In this document: in pieces, positions 46,205-57,464 of the stretch
Layout of the letters: each line of letters begins with the position of its first letter
Numbering within the stretch: position 1 is the stretch's first letter
NCBI GenBank assembly: GCA_009760855.2
Contig: WPIO01000005.1
Coordinates: 13,136,001-13,200,000 of the forward strand
Direction of reading: 5' to 3'
Length of the DNA stretch: 64,000 bases
Origin: Cristatella mucedo
Lineage: Eukaryota; Bryozoa; Phylactolaemata; Cristatellidae
Translations under genes and position numbers: made by a program
Notes under the pieces: model-generated
Seen by the model: the letters and a program-made list of their open reading frames with translations, nothing else
Told to the model about the DNA's origin: nothing
The model's database searches: none

Positions 46205-46350
46205 ACAGCCTCATTTGTATAGCGGCAGAAGAGCTTTAACGGCTTTCGCCACCGGGTACAGTTGGCAATATTGGATCCCCAACTGCAGGATTCGAACCCA
46301 CGACCTCGCTCGTAAAGGGCGAGCACCTTACCTCCTGGGCTGTCGCAGCC
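46205..46350 (-). mobile_element. SINE-A relative with canonical B box
   Basis: The reverse strand reads GGGTTCGAATCCTGCAG, a perfect RNA polymerase III B box, and AGCCCAGGAGGTAAGGTGCTC in the A-box position. The 3' hairpin (AGCGGCAGAAGAGC) is diverged from the other copies. Closest of all copies to its tRNA ancestor, possibly a separate subfamily. Confidence 0.7.
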
Positions 46351-46449
46351 TAGCCTCGGCTGGCAGTTAGCGATCTAAGAGTACCATTGCCGGTAAGCCG
46401 GGTTATTACGTTATACCTCGCAGAGTGTCCTTTTACTTGGACTGGTACA

Positions 46450-47225
46450 ACGCAGGCTATACAATCGCTCGTCTCAGTTTCCGGAGATCACCGAGTCCAC
46501 CATCTTTACTTTCAATTACTGTTCGAAGCAGAGCCTGCTCCTAAAAAAGCATATGTATTAAAAAACGTGTAAGTCACATGGCTACATTCACGGACGCTTG
46601 CCAGTGGCGACCCGTTAGTATGAAATGCGTTGTACCTGCTGGTGGCTTTTCAGAAATTGGACGCTGGACAAAACGGTTGCTAATTGAACACCAGACGGAG
46701 CCATTGTTGCCTGAACTGCATGGAAAATTGACGCAGCTACATTAGTCCAAGAGAAATGGCTAGGCTAAAACAGGATGGCATTCCGGTCAGGAGTACAAGA
46801 GAGGTTCTAAACCCGACGATCCGAGTCGGCCAAAATGGCTAATGTCGGGGACAAAGCCAATGCAATACGTATACTTCCGCTGGGACCATAGCTCTTGAGT
46901 GGCTCGATGACAACTTTATTTTTCCTCTTTTCATTTGATTAAGAAGCTTATAAAATTATATGCAGCCCATTCCTCGCGCTCTACCTCTGGCAGCTTCAGA
47001 ACCGTGCCATCAGGCCAGCTTCCTGTATCGTAGGCCGTTAGTCTGAGTCCGAAGCGTACCACCACGGTGCTCTGACGACACGTATTTGGACGCTCCAATA
47101 GACGTCGTCAGCTGCCCGGTGCCGTCATCCGCGCGATGAGCAATTGCATGCTAGTTTATATAGTAAGCAGTCAAACGCCAGTCTAGCAAGTACTTTCTAG
47201 CTAGTAGCCCAGATAGCACGATTTC
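46450..47225 (+). repeat. Dispersed duplication R1, copy 2
   Basis: Matches 5450-6225 throughout with many substitutions and small indels: CCACCATCTTTACTTTCAATT, CGGCCAAAATGGCTAATG, GGTTCTGAAGC and TTTATATAGTAAGCAGTCAAACG in the same order. It lies directly left of the Polinton-type region. Confidence 0.7.
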
Positions 47226-47720
47226 GGAGCTACTGGTATATGGTTTGGCTTCAAGGAAGCCTCACTCTCATCCAAGATACTTCTCATTCGTCCTCGCTAA
47301 GGCTCGGTCTCATTTGAAACTCTTTTGTTTGAGTGGTGTGTTTCCACCATGAAGCAAAACCACGCACTACTCTATGAAGCAGTTGTAGAAAGTTGCAGTT
47401 TCTGTTCATGTTATAGTAAAATTCTCCTAGAAGTAAATTTTTATTACCTTTAAAATTATTATAAAATGAAAGATTAAATTTATATATAAAATGGACAAGA
47501 ACGAAAAGATCATAATGGTTCCTCCTTGCTCCGAAATGAGCGCAACACATTCAGTGCTATTAAAAAGATCTCCGATATTCCGCGTGATATCATAGATGCT
47601 TGTCCAACGCAGCAGCATCTTATTATAAGTATTCTAAAGAACTAGAAGAAGATGAATTCCATCTATTTTTGCTTGTACACAAAATAAAATAAATCATATT
47701 TAACGAAAAATTCCATAGTA
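47226..47720. other. Left flank of the viral element; possible promoter
   Basis: Contains TTATATATAAAATGG at about 47480-47492, a TATA box running into an ATG, opening a 34-codon plus ORF. A minus ORF (47550-47284) has no recognised feature. Whether this is host DNA or the outer part of the viral element is undecided. No terminal inverted repeat was recognised. Confidence 0.3.
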
Positions 47721-47721
47721 T

Positions 47722-47759
47722 AAAATATAATGCACTTGATTAAGTGCCCTCAGAGAATT

Positions 47760-47836
<77 letters not shown>

Positions 47837-47905
47837 AGCGCTTTACATTTGCTGCAAAGTGAAACGCGATTGAACGGTGAGTAATATCATGCTTGATTAA
47901 CAACT
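47722..47905 (-). mobile_element. LINE-A 3' end with expanded (CT)n hairpin
   Basis: LINE-A tail (GCACTTGATTAAGTGCCCTC ... AAGCGCTTTACATTTGCTGC) whose internal TCTCT has expanded to about 73 bp of CT (47763-47835). Truncated at about 47905, where it abuts the integrase reading frame of the viral element. It keeps only the last about 110 bp of real LINE sequence. Confidence 0.85.
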
Positions 47906-48560
47906 CTTCTTTTTTCTTCTTCGCCTTCTCATGGTTCTAGTAAATATTTAACTGTCGTTCCAAGCTCTGGAGACTCTTTTTGTTTCCTATATCTCAATGG
48001 TACTCCCGTTTCTTTCGTTTAACGTTTTTCGTTTAACCATTTCTTTTTTACAGCTTTTGCTGGTTCTTCTCCTGTTGTTCTTGTAATATTATTAGTCAGG
48101 TAATCTAAAATCTTAGATTATTAATTCATTCCTTGTTTTTGGTGTGATCTTCTATGTTCAGACTTTCCAATTATTTCTCATACTGTGCAGTGAAAGCTCT
48201 TTGTGCTTTCTTTCGAATCATTCTTTCGACTAAGGCAGCACTTTACTTGCTTATCGCTTCTATAACGTGTTCCACATCTATTCATTCTTCCTTGAATCTC
48301 ATTAGAACTCTGATCCTACTATCTGATCTACTGATATCTTCTTTGGCCATTCTAGTAGGTCTCTTTAAGTAAATGTCAGTTATAGCTTTAGTTATTTCTT
48401 TTGATGGTTGGTTTTTAAGAGCTCTCGAGTCCTTATATTTATTAGCAACGTCAATCACACTTAATGCGTATTTATACCCTGGGTAACTTGGCATATACAG
48501 AATATCTGCTCAAGGGCTTTTATTATCTTGCATTTTTATTTCTCACGTGAGAAGATATCT
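47905..48560 (-). pseudogene. Polinton-type integrase (rve/DDE), decayed
   Basis: The minus frame reads ADILYMPSYPGYKYALSVID, DVANKYKDSRALKNQPSKE, ITDIYLKRPTRM, then ALVERMIRKKAQRAFTAQYE and, after stops, VKYLLEP. This is the order of the Maverick integrase core: first catalytic Asp in AD-LYMP, a KYAL-VVDVASRYK-like strand, the -VERF-R-helix, then the C-terminal YLLxPGE segment. The region of the second Asp and the Glu (KEDISRSDSRIR...) has lost the consensus HVDGGSEF, and several stops follow. It would have catalysed DNA insertion. A LINE-A insertion has removed what followed the C-terminus. Confidence 0.75.
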
Positions 48561-48589
48561 GACCAAAAGATTGACTCAAACTCCCTATA

Positions 48590-49395
48590 TTACTAACGAA
48601 GTAATAGTCAGTAGGCATTCTATTGAAAAAACGTAATATTTAAAATATTTTCCTGTAGTTACAGTGTTTATTGCGTGCACTTCACCAGAAACAAGAGAAG
48701 TATCTGAACTAGGTTTCAGGAATACACAATTAGACGAACCAACAGCTAGCACACGTAAAATTATTAATGGAAGAACACTCTTATTTGTCAATAAGTAATT
48801 AACCGAAGTTTTTATAATAGAATGTGTAGACTTTGGATTAAGCGAAACTTGTACACCTGGTATTCTTTTATTGTTTTATCAACATAACCTGTTGTCACTG
48901 CATCGCTTGCATTAACATGATCTGCTACAATGATTTTAAAATTGCTATTCCTATTCAATGAAGTAGTAGCAGAGCTTCCCTTCAACATTACATCACGCTT
49001 TAGTCTTCCGTATGTTACACAAAAGTCATCAGGAAGAACAGCACTTTTACTAGTTTTGCTAGGATTCCAATAACTCAAGGTAATAGCAAACTCATTCATG
49101 TTAAGGTCTACTGTCATTGTGTCGGCAGATTTATTAGCATACTTACTTAACTGGCTTATATTAATAGCATCTGTAGGATTAACTCCTGGTTCGTGATTAG
49201 CAGCTGGTACTCCTTTGGAATCAATGGTTTTATTTCCACTAAGAAATTAGAATCAGCATAGGATTGGGTATCAGCATCACTTGGATGTATTGTATCGCCT
49301 AAATTTAATAAACAATTCCCATTTGTACCAAGAAGAGACAACTAATAACCATTTACTTTTTTGACGTAACTACTAAGATCTAATTTGCGATTCAT
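48590..49395 (-). pseudogene. Fibre-like repeat protein (copy 1), frameshifted
   Basis: Starts MNRKLDLSSYVKKVNG at about 49393, then repeats of the phage-tail-fibre type: NLGDTIHPSDADTQSYADSN, GVNPTDAINISQLSKYA, VADHVNASDAVTTGYVDKTI, EVHAINTVTTGKYF. Each has an N-L-x-D turn, a D-A-V/D-A-I core and an aromatic near the end, spaced irregularly. Stop at about 49342 and shifts near 49210 and 48830. Such proteins trimerise and bind hosts in phages and Polinton-like viruses; the function here is inferred. Confidence 0.65.
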
Positions 49396-50189
49396 CTATA
49401 TAATTTGCTATTAAAACTTTATACCTATCTAAAAATTCTTTAACTATAGGAACTATTCTTGCAAATCAGCCCGGATTGGGCTCTTCTACTATCTGTATCA
49501 CAAACCCTCTGATGTAGTACTTTATATCTTAATCCGAATTTGAGTGCTTATTAAATCTGCCATACTTGCTATAATATCAAGCCCAAGTCAAAGTATTTCT
49601 CTTTTGCTGGCAAAAACATAAGCAAAGGACAGGCATATCAAATTCGTGGCTTGTTGGAATTCTAGCATTTCCTGCTGCAATAAAATCAAGTGGCGCCTCT
49701 TCACAGTTTAAGCCAGGCAGAAAAAAATTCAAATTCAGTGTAAAGACTAGTCCTCAAACATGCAAACCAAGCAAACACTACGCGTAATTCTGCGTTGGTG
49801 TAACTCCTGCTTCCAATATTTCTGCTCCAAAGATATTTTTCCATCCATAAAGTTTCTCCATCAATGATTCCATCAGGAGAATACCTAGAAACTCCGTCAC
49901 GGCTAGAGCGATCATTTGCATTTTCGAGAGTTGCTCAAAGTTTCATTTCTAAGAGTTTTCCAGCAATTCGCTCAAATACTTTGCCAAAAAGCATTGGAAG
50001 AAACTTCTTGGAAGAATTGTTGGCAATATATTTTTTAGTTTGCGTATTGCCGTTATTTCTGTATTTTTTCACTTCGATCCCCAAACGCGATATCATTTCC
50101 AAGCACTGAATACACTTCTGAGCTACCAATATTAAAAGCCGTGTATTTTTACATTCTTCTGAACCTTGCACAAAATCAAATTTTTCCAT
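49396..50189 (-). pseudogene. Virion-like hypothetical gene
   Basis: Frame 50189-49935 (MEKFDFVQGSEECKNTRLL...) then, after a stop, ENANDRSSRDGVSRYSPDG, GAEILEAGVTPTQNYA, APLDFIAAGNARIPTSHEFD and a final DRYKVLIANYIDE in changing frames. Family not recognised. It lies between capsid-like and fibre-like genes in the same direction, so a virion component is plausible. Confidence 0.45.
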
Positions 50190-50194
50190 TCTAT

Positions 50195-51950
50195 ATCTAG
50201 GCTAAATTTTATTCAGTATCTGTATTGGCATATACCCATAATCCTTTCATGCAGATAAATTGACTTCTGCTACCATTAGAAGTAAACTTTGCTGTACTCT
50301 CGACGATCATTAAGTAATGTACAATTATACTTGCTTGTTGAGCACCAACTGCTATTGCTTGGATCTTTTCATTGAATTCAATAGTAACATCAAGTCTATT
50401 AGTATTTCTTAAAGGTTAATCATTGTACTGCAAGTCAATAACATGAATTGGATACAGACTTAATTATTTATGATAAGTAACACCTACAGGCTCAGTTACT
50501 TCATTAAGACCAAGGAATTGCTTCCTGAATTCAGTGAAGTTTAGATACTCTGTAGAGCATTTTCCATAGTTTGGATAACTTCGTCTAGCTAAAGAAGGAT
50601 ATTGAGTAGAACTATTTTCAAATACAGCAACGTTTTTAATATTGCAGTGATTGTGAGTATAAGGATTGCAAGTGTAACTAACATATCTATCAAAACATTA
50701 CGCAGCAACAATTAGTCATCAAACTTTTCAACAGTATTCTACACTAACAACGTGTGCCTATATGTCAAGCCTTGGTTCAAGTTTGTTAGTCATATTTTCG
50801 TAACGTGTGACTCTGAAATTCAGTTTAAGTTTCTTTCCTCGCTCAGATTTTTCTGAGATTTCACTCAGAGATTTCTGCTTTCGGCTTCTTTCGATGCTAA
50901 GAGCAGGTGTAACACATGAAACTATTAACCACAGTTTTGACAGAATAGTCTTAAAAGCATTCCAAACACCATCGCCATTATTTATTGCAAGTGTGCCTGC
51001 TCCTCCCACAACAGATCCTCTTGTAGGTAAGGTGCTTGCAGTGTTAGCAGCAAGTCCACTTGCTCCAGTCAATATAGCATCGTAATCACATCCTCCGACT
51101 CGTGTAAGTCCAAGCGTAAATACAATTCTAGAAATAATTCTATTCATATCAGCACAGAATCCTAATAACCTAGACAATGGCAAAGAGATACTAAAAGTTC
51201 CAACAGTATCAGCTAAAGTAAAGCTTAGTCCTCTTTGGTATACAAATCCAATATTATTCGTAACTGCTCCTGCTGCATTAGGACTAGTATAATTTGATAT
51301 TCCTGTATTAATATCATCTAAATTAATTGTTTAATCTTTCTTTCATCCTGTTGCTAACCCTTCTATTCGGTTGTAGTCGCTTGGATAAGTTAATAGGCCC
51401 CTTAGCGTTGAAACTGTTCCCGGTCCTAGTGGCAATGACAAACATTTGATTTCTTCTGCACCAAGTCTAACTTTCATTGAGCTAAGCATCCAAGCGCCTG
51501 CATTATTAACATAACCTACTGCTAGATTTCTATGAGGTGCCCCATAAGCTCCATTAGCTGCAGTTTGCACTTTTAGTTGCCCTTAAAGTGTCAAGTAAGC
51601 ATCTGACAACACATAGCACAAATTGTGTTCTCCTGCCACAGTAAAAGCTAGTAGCTTATTTGCAATTGCGTCTGTTTCGGAACCATTAGTCTGGTAAAAC
51701 TCGTGGTACTGGTAGTTTCTAATAGGATATCTAGGCAGACTTGGGTCACATAGTCCTCGAAAAGTATCAATTGGAGCACTTGCTATCTTTTCTCTATATA
51801 TAAAAAAGTAAAAAAAAATCTTGCTTTGTGAATATAAACCAGCTCCAAGTTTCTTCATTGGTCCACAGTATTCATCAGGCCTTGTGCGTTCAGGCAAAGC
51901 AGCAGGTGCCACAGATTTCTCTTTGATTACTCGTTTGAATTTTGTGTAAG
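50195..51950 (-). pseudogene. Major capsid protein-like (double jelly-roll candidate)
   Basis: Several frames in order: RTRPDEYCGPMKKLGAGLYS, RNLAVGYVNNAGAWMLSSMK, LSFTLADTVGTFSISLPLSR, LLGFCADMNRIISRIVFTL, LKLNFRVTRYENMTNK, then HCNIKNVAVFENSSTQYPSL, FTEFRKQFLGLNEV and LYPIHVIDLQYND. Length (about 580 codons), the LGFCxDxxRI-type segment, the tyrosine-rich C-terminus and position next to the ATPase/protease module suit a Polinton-type MCP. Assignment rests on pattern memory, not on a search. At least three stops and two shifts. Confidence 0.55.
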
Positions 51951-52432
51951 CTTTTGGATCATTTTCTTTGTTAACGTTTTAGAGTAATCCTCAGTTTCTG
52001 GTTCTTCTAATTCCTTACTATTCTTTTTCTTCTTTTTAGGTTTTAGTTTTCTAACAGCACTCTTGATTTCAATGTCCATCTCCTTGATCTTACGGTCGTA
52101 ATTTCTTCTTTCTTACGTTTCTCAAGTTTATAATCAAGTTCTTTCCTTCTGCGTTCTTCTTCAAGTCAAGTCATCGAGTTCGCGTCATTACTGTGCGTAC
52201 TCTTCGTCAAATTTTTCTTTCTTTGTTTTCAGTTCAATAACTTTACGTGCTTGGTGCATTTCAATTCTTTTATTAGTGATATTTACTCTATGACTTGTCA
52301 TATATCCGATCAATGGAGCGACTCTTCTGATGTTGTCAATTACTTTATCAAGCACAGCTGAGCCATACTTTCCTCCTGTAATCTCTCCATGCCTTAATCT
52401 AGCATAACTTCCCAGTCTCTATACTACTTGGA
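51935..52432 (-). pseudogene. Basic, charged virion-like protein
   Basis: Opens ARLRHGEITGGKYGSAVLDK then VAPLIGYMTSHRVNI, followed by long Lys/Glu-rich stretches (KPKKKKKNSKELEEPE) and ends near TKKMIQKLTQNSNE. The highly charged second half recalls core or capsid-associated proteins of adeno-/Polinton-like viruses, but no family was recognised. It may be fused to or overlap the capsid-like gene, since the next frame opens inside it. Confidence 0.4.
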
Positions 52433-53315
52433 AATTTCTATTGTAACCATTCCATCAGAAACTGCATCAACTGGATTTCCGTTTTGGTCCGTCAAACTAA
52501 TCTTAAAAGTACTTATCGCTTCTAAGTCGCCTTTTGCCGAAAGAAGCAATACATTCTGAAAATTAATGTAAATCCCTTCTCTGGGATTTAGATCAGCTGT
52601 ACCTATAACATACAACTAACAGTACTGACTCAAAAATCCAGAGCTGTGCTCTATGTAATCCATTGCAGGATTAACTAAGTCACAATCTATACTAATCCAT
52701 TTCACACCTTGATTACCTGGCAAAGCCACTTTGTTCCACGCCTTACAAGTACCAGAAAAATACGTAGCTTTTTCAATAGCTTCTTAAGGAGTTCCGCCGA
52801 CCATACTTAGATCAAACGAACCTTGTTCATTAGAACTAAAGCCTAAAGCGTCACCAATATCATCAAAAACACCAGATGCATTAATTCGTAATAAAAACAA
52901 CATAATCGCCTACAACTTGAATTATTATTGTATCATCTGTGTCTACACTGAATCTTATTCCGGTATCACTCTTTACTGGAGGTTCATAGTAATTTCTATT
53001 TTTACTTTGAGAGTCTAGCATGTTTTTCAATAAGAAATTCAGAGAAGAAACAACTTTCGTTGAATCATAATATGCCGGAGGAACTCTAACCAAAACTATA
53101 GAGGAATCTTTTATAGATATTTTATACAACAGCAAATCATTTACATTTTGAACAAGATTCATGACAACTTGGCTATTGTAGATAAACTCCACTCTTTTCA
53201 GGCCGACTTTCTTAAAACCTGGCGTTCCTAAAATTATCGGAGGACTTAAGGTTTTCACATTGGAACTACTTGTTTGTGTTAATCTTATAGGCATTCTTAT
53301 ATTATACTTCAAAAT
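52424..53315 (-). pseudogene. Virion-like structural protein (jelly-roll-like?)
   Basis: The minus frame 53312-52881 (MKYNIRMPIRLTQTSSSNVK...) is intact for 143 codons and continues in another frame (GDALGFSSNEQGSFDLSMVG, AWNKVALPGNQGVKW) to IGTADLNPREGIYINFQNVL and a clean end at DAVSDGMVTIEISK. It is beta-rich, roughly 300 codons in all, with stops at 52784 and 52616 plus a shift near 52885. A minor capsid/penton role is possible but unproven. Confidence 0.45.
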
Positions 53316-53329
53316 TTTATAACGACCAT

Positions 53330-54070
53330 AAACTGTTGTCCACCTAAGTCTAAAACTAAATTTGGGTTCGTAGCAGTAATTATTATATCAGAAGCTGTAT
53401 CTCTGGTGATGTCATCGTATCAGTAGGATTTGGCTCATACATCATTAGCTTCAAAAGATAAAAATTGCAAGCAAAACTTCTAATTACTTGTGATTCTTCT
53501 CCGTTTATGTAACTCGTACCACCGGCAACCAAGTTGCAATGCGCTACTTTTAAGTTTACATCAGAAACAACTACTTAGTTTTCCGAAACAAATTTGGTAT
53601 TTGGGCTACAATTTACTTGGTTATTAATAGCTAGGTAAGTTGTGTTAAAATTAAGATCTGTTGTATAAGCGGAGCCAGTAAATCCTAAAATCCCAGAAAT
53701 ACTCGACTTACTTGCAAGAAATGTCCATTCAGCAAGCATCTTAATCCAGGAATTAGAAGTAGCCGTATCAATTCCGTGTTCAAATTTATCAGTAGTTGCT
53801 CCAAACTAACAGAATTATTTAATAGTATCAGTAATTCCAATGTTTACATCATCGGAAACAGTGGAATAAATTCTGGGTCTTACTGTTATTGTTTGCTCGG
53901 AACCACCAGAAACTCTATAAACAGAAGTGTTATTCGTGTCCGTAATATTTTTCACTGAATTAGTTCCTACAAAATTTTTGAAACAGATCTAAAAATTCTT
54001 CCTCCTAAGTATATTTGGGTCATCTATTCGGATTCGAACAGGATTTGTTGTGCCAGAAATGTTAAACACG
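53330..54070 (-). pseudogene. Second virion-like beta-rich protein
   Basis: Successive segments SVYRVSGGSEQTITVRPRIY, STVSDDVNIGITDTIK, SNSWIKMLAEWTFLASKSS, LNFNTTYLAINNQVNC, HCNLVAGGTSYINGEESQVI and FACNFYLLKLMMYEPNPTD lie in one interrupted direction. Beta-rich and Asn/Ser/Thr-rich, as for virion surface proteins. Family not recognised. Confidence 0.4.
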
Positions 54071-55400
54071 TATCCTTTTATTCTCGGTTGAGCCGACCTT
54101 CTTGTTGCTTCTACGTTCTTCACTTTTCCTGAGAAATTTTCTTCAAGCTCAGAAATTTCTACGTACTAACGTCATACAAAAGTTCATCAATTTTAGCTAT
54201 GTACTTTTTTGAAGCTTTCCTGTATTTACCAAGGTAATCTCTATAGCAGGGCAATCGAACTTATTGCTCCTGTGTTTCCTGCAGCAAGTTGTCGAATCCA
54301 TAGTTCTAGTTTCTCAAGTACTTCAGATTAATCTTTAACAATCTTGGAATTAATGGATCAACTTCATTGGCCCTTGCTCCTTTTTTCTGGTATATACTCC
54401 TCTGAAATGTAATCGTAAACCTTTTTTGTTTTCACGCTCTTTTCGCCTTTTCGTTCTTTCGAAGCACTGTAAATTCTTGAAACGTAAGCGCAGATGGATC
54501 TTTTTCCTTCATCTCTTCTAAGGAATGTTTTATTCCTTTCAGCAATTTTCCCGTGCCTTATTCTGAGACTATTCCTAGAAAATCAGCCTTGTAAGGAATC
54601 TTGTTTTCTGCAATTAATCGCTTTTTTCTTGTAGTGATATTTTCTAAATATTTTCTTTTACCATCTAAAAGTGCCTTAGATGTGCCACACAAATCTAATT
54701 CCTCCTCAAGCCTCGTAGCAAACCCAAAAATACTTAAATCTTTGTTGGTTTCGTTTAAGCGTCTTATCATTCTTTCAACTCTCAAAGTAAGAGTACCCCA
54801 AGCGTTCGCCTTGAAGACAAACTAGCAAGTCGTGCTTGTCGAGCTCCTTCATTTCTTCTAAAGCGAACTAAATCTTTTTTGGCGCTCCTGTACTTGGATT
54901 GATACTAAGTTCCTGCGCAATAGCACCTTGAATTGTATCAATCTCTTCTCGTATTTCCTGATTTGTGGCAGTTTTCTTTGATTGGTTAGCAACTCTAATA
55001 ATCTTTTTTAGGATTTCCTGCTTTAACAGCTTTCGAAACTTTCTCACTTTTGCGAACTTGAAATGATCGGGTGGCCTTTTACTTTTGCTTCTATTGCTTT
55101 TCTTTTTTGAATTTTTTCTTTAGAAAGACCAGGTATAACTTTTTTAAGTTTTCCAATAGCAACATTTCCGGAGTTGTCAGTTGATCTTTCTAAAGTTCGT
55201 TGTACTAAATGAGCTTCAAAAGTATCTCTCGCTGCAATTTCTGCTTCAAGTCTCTGAACTTCCAGATCATTCTTCGGTTTTGTTGAGTCACGAAGTTCTT
55301 GTAAATCCCGAAGCTTTTTTCATAGTCAAGTGCCTCTTGGACACTGCCATGATACTATCCAAGCTTCGAATAAATCTTCCCGTTAAGCATTTTTCTATAA
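54050..55400 (-). pseudogene. Long charged coiled-coil protein
   Basis: Segments KLRDLQELRDSTKPKNDLEV, VQRLEAEIAARDTFEAHLVQ, KLKKVIPGLSKEKIQKRKAI, then the intact 75-codon frame 54785-54558 and AQPRIKGYVFNISGTTNPVR near the end. Highly Lys/Glu-rich with heptad-like spacing over about 450 codons and many breaks. Position just downstream of the ATPase suggests a structural or scaffold protein; this is inference. Confidence 0.4.
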
Positions 55401-55479
55401 CTATTACTATTTTTCGTTAAATATGGTAATCAATTGTTTGCTATTGGAATAACCAGAGCTAAATCTGCCTTCTGTTTTA

Positions 55480-56088
55480 ATTTTTGGTAATGTCAATTAC
55501 ACAGTAATTAAAGCGATTCCCTGTACAAGAGTTAACCCATTCACGAAATTGCGTTAGGTCAGTGTCACCAGTGTATGCTTCACGAATGTATTCGGTGTCT
55601 GTTACGTTCTGTTTAAAAATTATTACCATGTTTATATTGTTTCTGATTTCAGCCTAGGAATATTAGTAAATCCTTGAGCGAAATAAATTATGTTCACCCC
55701 CCTTATTTCTTTCTCTTGTAAAGTAATTTAAGACCTTTAATTGATCTTCCGTCATTAGGTCATCAAGTGCAACAAAACATTTTCAGTTTTTATACGAGTC
55801 AACTTCTAGTATTTCATCGACTCCGTTAATCCAAACGTAGGCACACTTTCCAGTGCTATCTGTCATTAGTCTAAGACCGCGATATAACTTCTGGTCGAGA
55901 CTTGAAGTAATTATTGTGCAAGTGTCATAATTTGGCATTCCGTAGAAGATCCAGTTCATTATTAACTGAGACTTTCCTGAGCCACTAGGACCAAGCACTA
56001 GCACACGTATAGGAACACTAGGCAAAGGCTCTTTACGTCCCGTTTCCGTATCTTGTCCAAATTTGAACGCGAGAACTTTCAAAGACAT
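55480..56088 (-). pseudogene. A32-type (FtsK/HerA) DNA-packaging ATPase, decayed
   Basis: The intact first 101 codons (56088-55783) contain a Walker A, GPSGSGKSQL (residues 33-42), after PIRVLVL. A stop follows at residue 102, then a Walker B, VALDDLMTED. Next are FTRERNKGG, a +1-shifted FAQGFTNIPR segment around the G-run at 55696-55701, and INMVIIFKQN (sensor-type Asn) in the original frame. It ends at about 55485. This is the layout of A32-like packaging ATPases of Polintons, virophages and poxviruses, which pump the genome into the capsid. One stop and two shifts inactivate it. Confidence 0.8.
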
Positions 56089-56121
56089 TTTCTATAACAA
56101 AAAGTTTTAATATAAATACAA

Positions 56122-56858
56122 ATGGAGCCGAATATTTACCGCTTGAAGTGCAAAAAGCGTACTGATAATCTTCACACTGAACACATCGAAATTCAAAAGC
56201 CCAAAAGGCCCTCGAGGAATGGTGAAAGTAATCTGCGAAATTGTTTAACGCAAAAAGTCAAAGTTCTTTAAACTAGTTGGAAGCCTGAATCCGAAGGAAG
56301 TGGAGTACTAACACATGAAAAACTTAGAGGTACTAGTGTTTTAACGCTTGGAAAACCTAGAGGGAAATTATTTTTAACACGTGGTCGCCTGTGAGGCTCT
56401 TGTGTAGCCGAAGGCGCAAGCAAAGAAGAGTCACTAATTAAACTGCAGAAAACGCTTGACAGTTTAAAAAAATCAAATGTTTGGCATAATCAGACACCGA
56501 ATTTGTAGAGTACGTTAAAGATCTACAGATGAAAGATTTAAGTGGAGTATTTTCAAGAGATGAACCAAAAGCAATGAGGCCAAAAGAATCTGAATGCTGA
56601 ATTTGCAACACTGGTAAATCTGAGCGCGAAATTTACCACTGGATCGCAGCAAAGAAATATAGAGACCAATTTTTCTCCTACGACTCGTTTTAGGCAGTAC
56701 CAATGCCAGAAGTAATCGAGTACTTGTGCGTAATTCTTAGTTTCTCATCTTTTTAATTGCAAGACTACAATCAAAGAGACTACGGTTGCCGGTGCCTCAT
56801 TTTCTTGAAATTAATGAGCTTGACAGACTTCGGAACAACAATGGAACTAATTGTATAA
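56122..56858 (+). pseudogene. Adenain-like cysteine protease gene, decayed
   Basis: Divergent from the ATPase; ATG at 56122 opens MEPNIYRLKCKKRTDN for 48 codons. After breaks, the protease domain runs from about 56490: FVEYVKDLQMKDLSGVFSRD, CNTGKSEREIYHWIAAKKY with the catalytic His in HW, YDSF with the acidic residue, then PEVIEYL and, after a frame change, LQDYNQRDYGCRCLIFLKL with Gln and the catalytic Cys. His-Asp-Gln-Cys in this order is the adenovirus/Polinton maturation protease signature (peptidase C5 type). Whether the 56122 ORF belongs to the same gene is uncertain. Confidence 0.7.
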
Positions 56859-56891
56859 CATATCAAACAGAATAAAATATCTAAATAGAAA

Positions 56892-57331
56892 ATGGAAGTT
56901 TTTCCATGCAATCAAAAATGTGCCGTTCTAAATGATGCAAGAATTATTTTTCCTGGGGAAAGCATGCTCGCGTGCACGTTGAACAGAAGCTGTCAATAGA
57001 TTCTAAGACTTACTTTCAGGCTTACATGTATCTCCTTACTCCAGAAATACGTTCTGCTTTGGAGGCAATTGCCTCTCAAGCTTGTTCCGAGATCAAATAC
57101 GAAGGCTACGACTTAAGCCAAAGATCTACAATTGGAGTCAGAATTGAGTTTGGTAATACGCCAACTTTTTTCTTTGACGACAAGAATCGACCTATTAAAT
57201 TTGCACGACCAGCAGAGCTAGTCCAAAAATTAGGCAACGATTTTGAAGTCACAGGGCTGCTACACGGAAGTTATGTTTTGAAAGAATATTACCAAGGCAA
57301 AATCCGAGGCACGGGCAAAATCTTAGATTAA
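56892..57331 (+). pseudogene. Hypothetical viral protein, one frameshift
   Basis: The best preserved plus-strand gene: MEVFPCNQKCAVLNDARIIF from 56892, one shift near 56968, then an open frame of 119 codons to the stop at 57331 (TYFQAYMYLLTPEIRSALEA, IEFGNTPTFFFDDKNR, ending GKIRGTGKILD). Compact globular composition, no signal peptide or TM. No family recognised. A/T-rich leader AAAATATCTAAATAGAAA precedes it. Confidence 0.55.
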
Positions 57332-57464
57332 AACTTGACCAAGTTACGATCTATAGAGCTCCAAGTGCAGAGAGAGAATAATTTGATCCTGCAAACTACT
57401 AGACGAGCAAAGCGAGAAGAGACGAGGTAAAAAAACAAGCAAAACAAATCAAAATCTAGATTAG

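Noticed and set aside
47700-47903. (RE)n-rich ORF on the minus strand
   Set aside because: Produced by the (CT)n expansion in a LINE-A tail.
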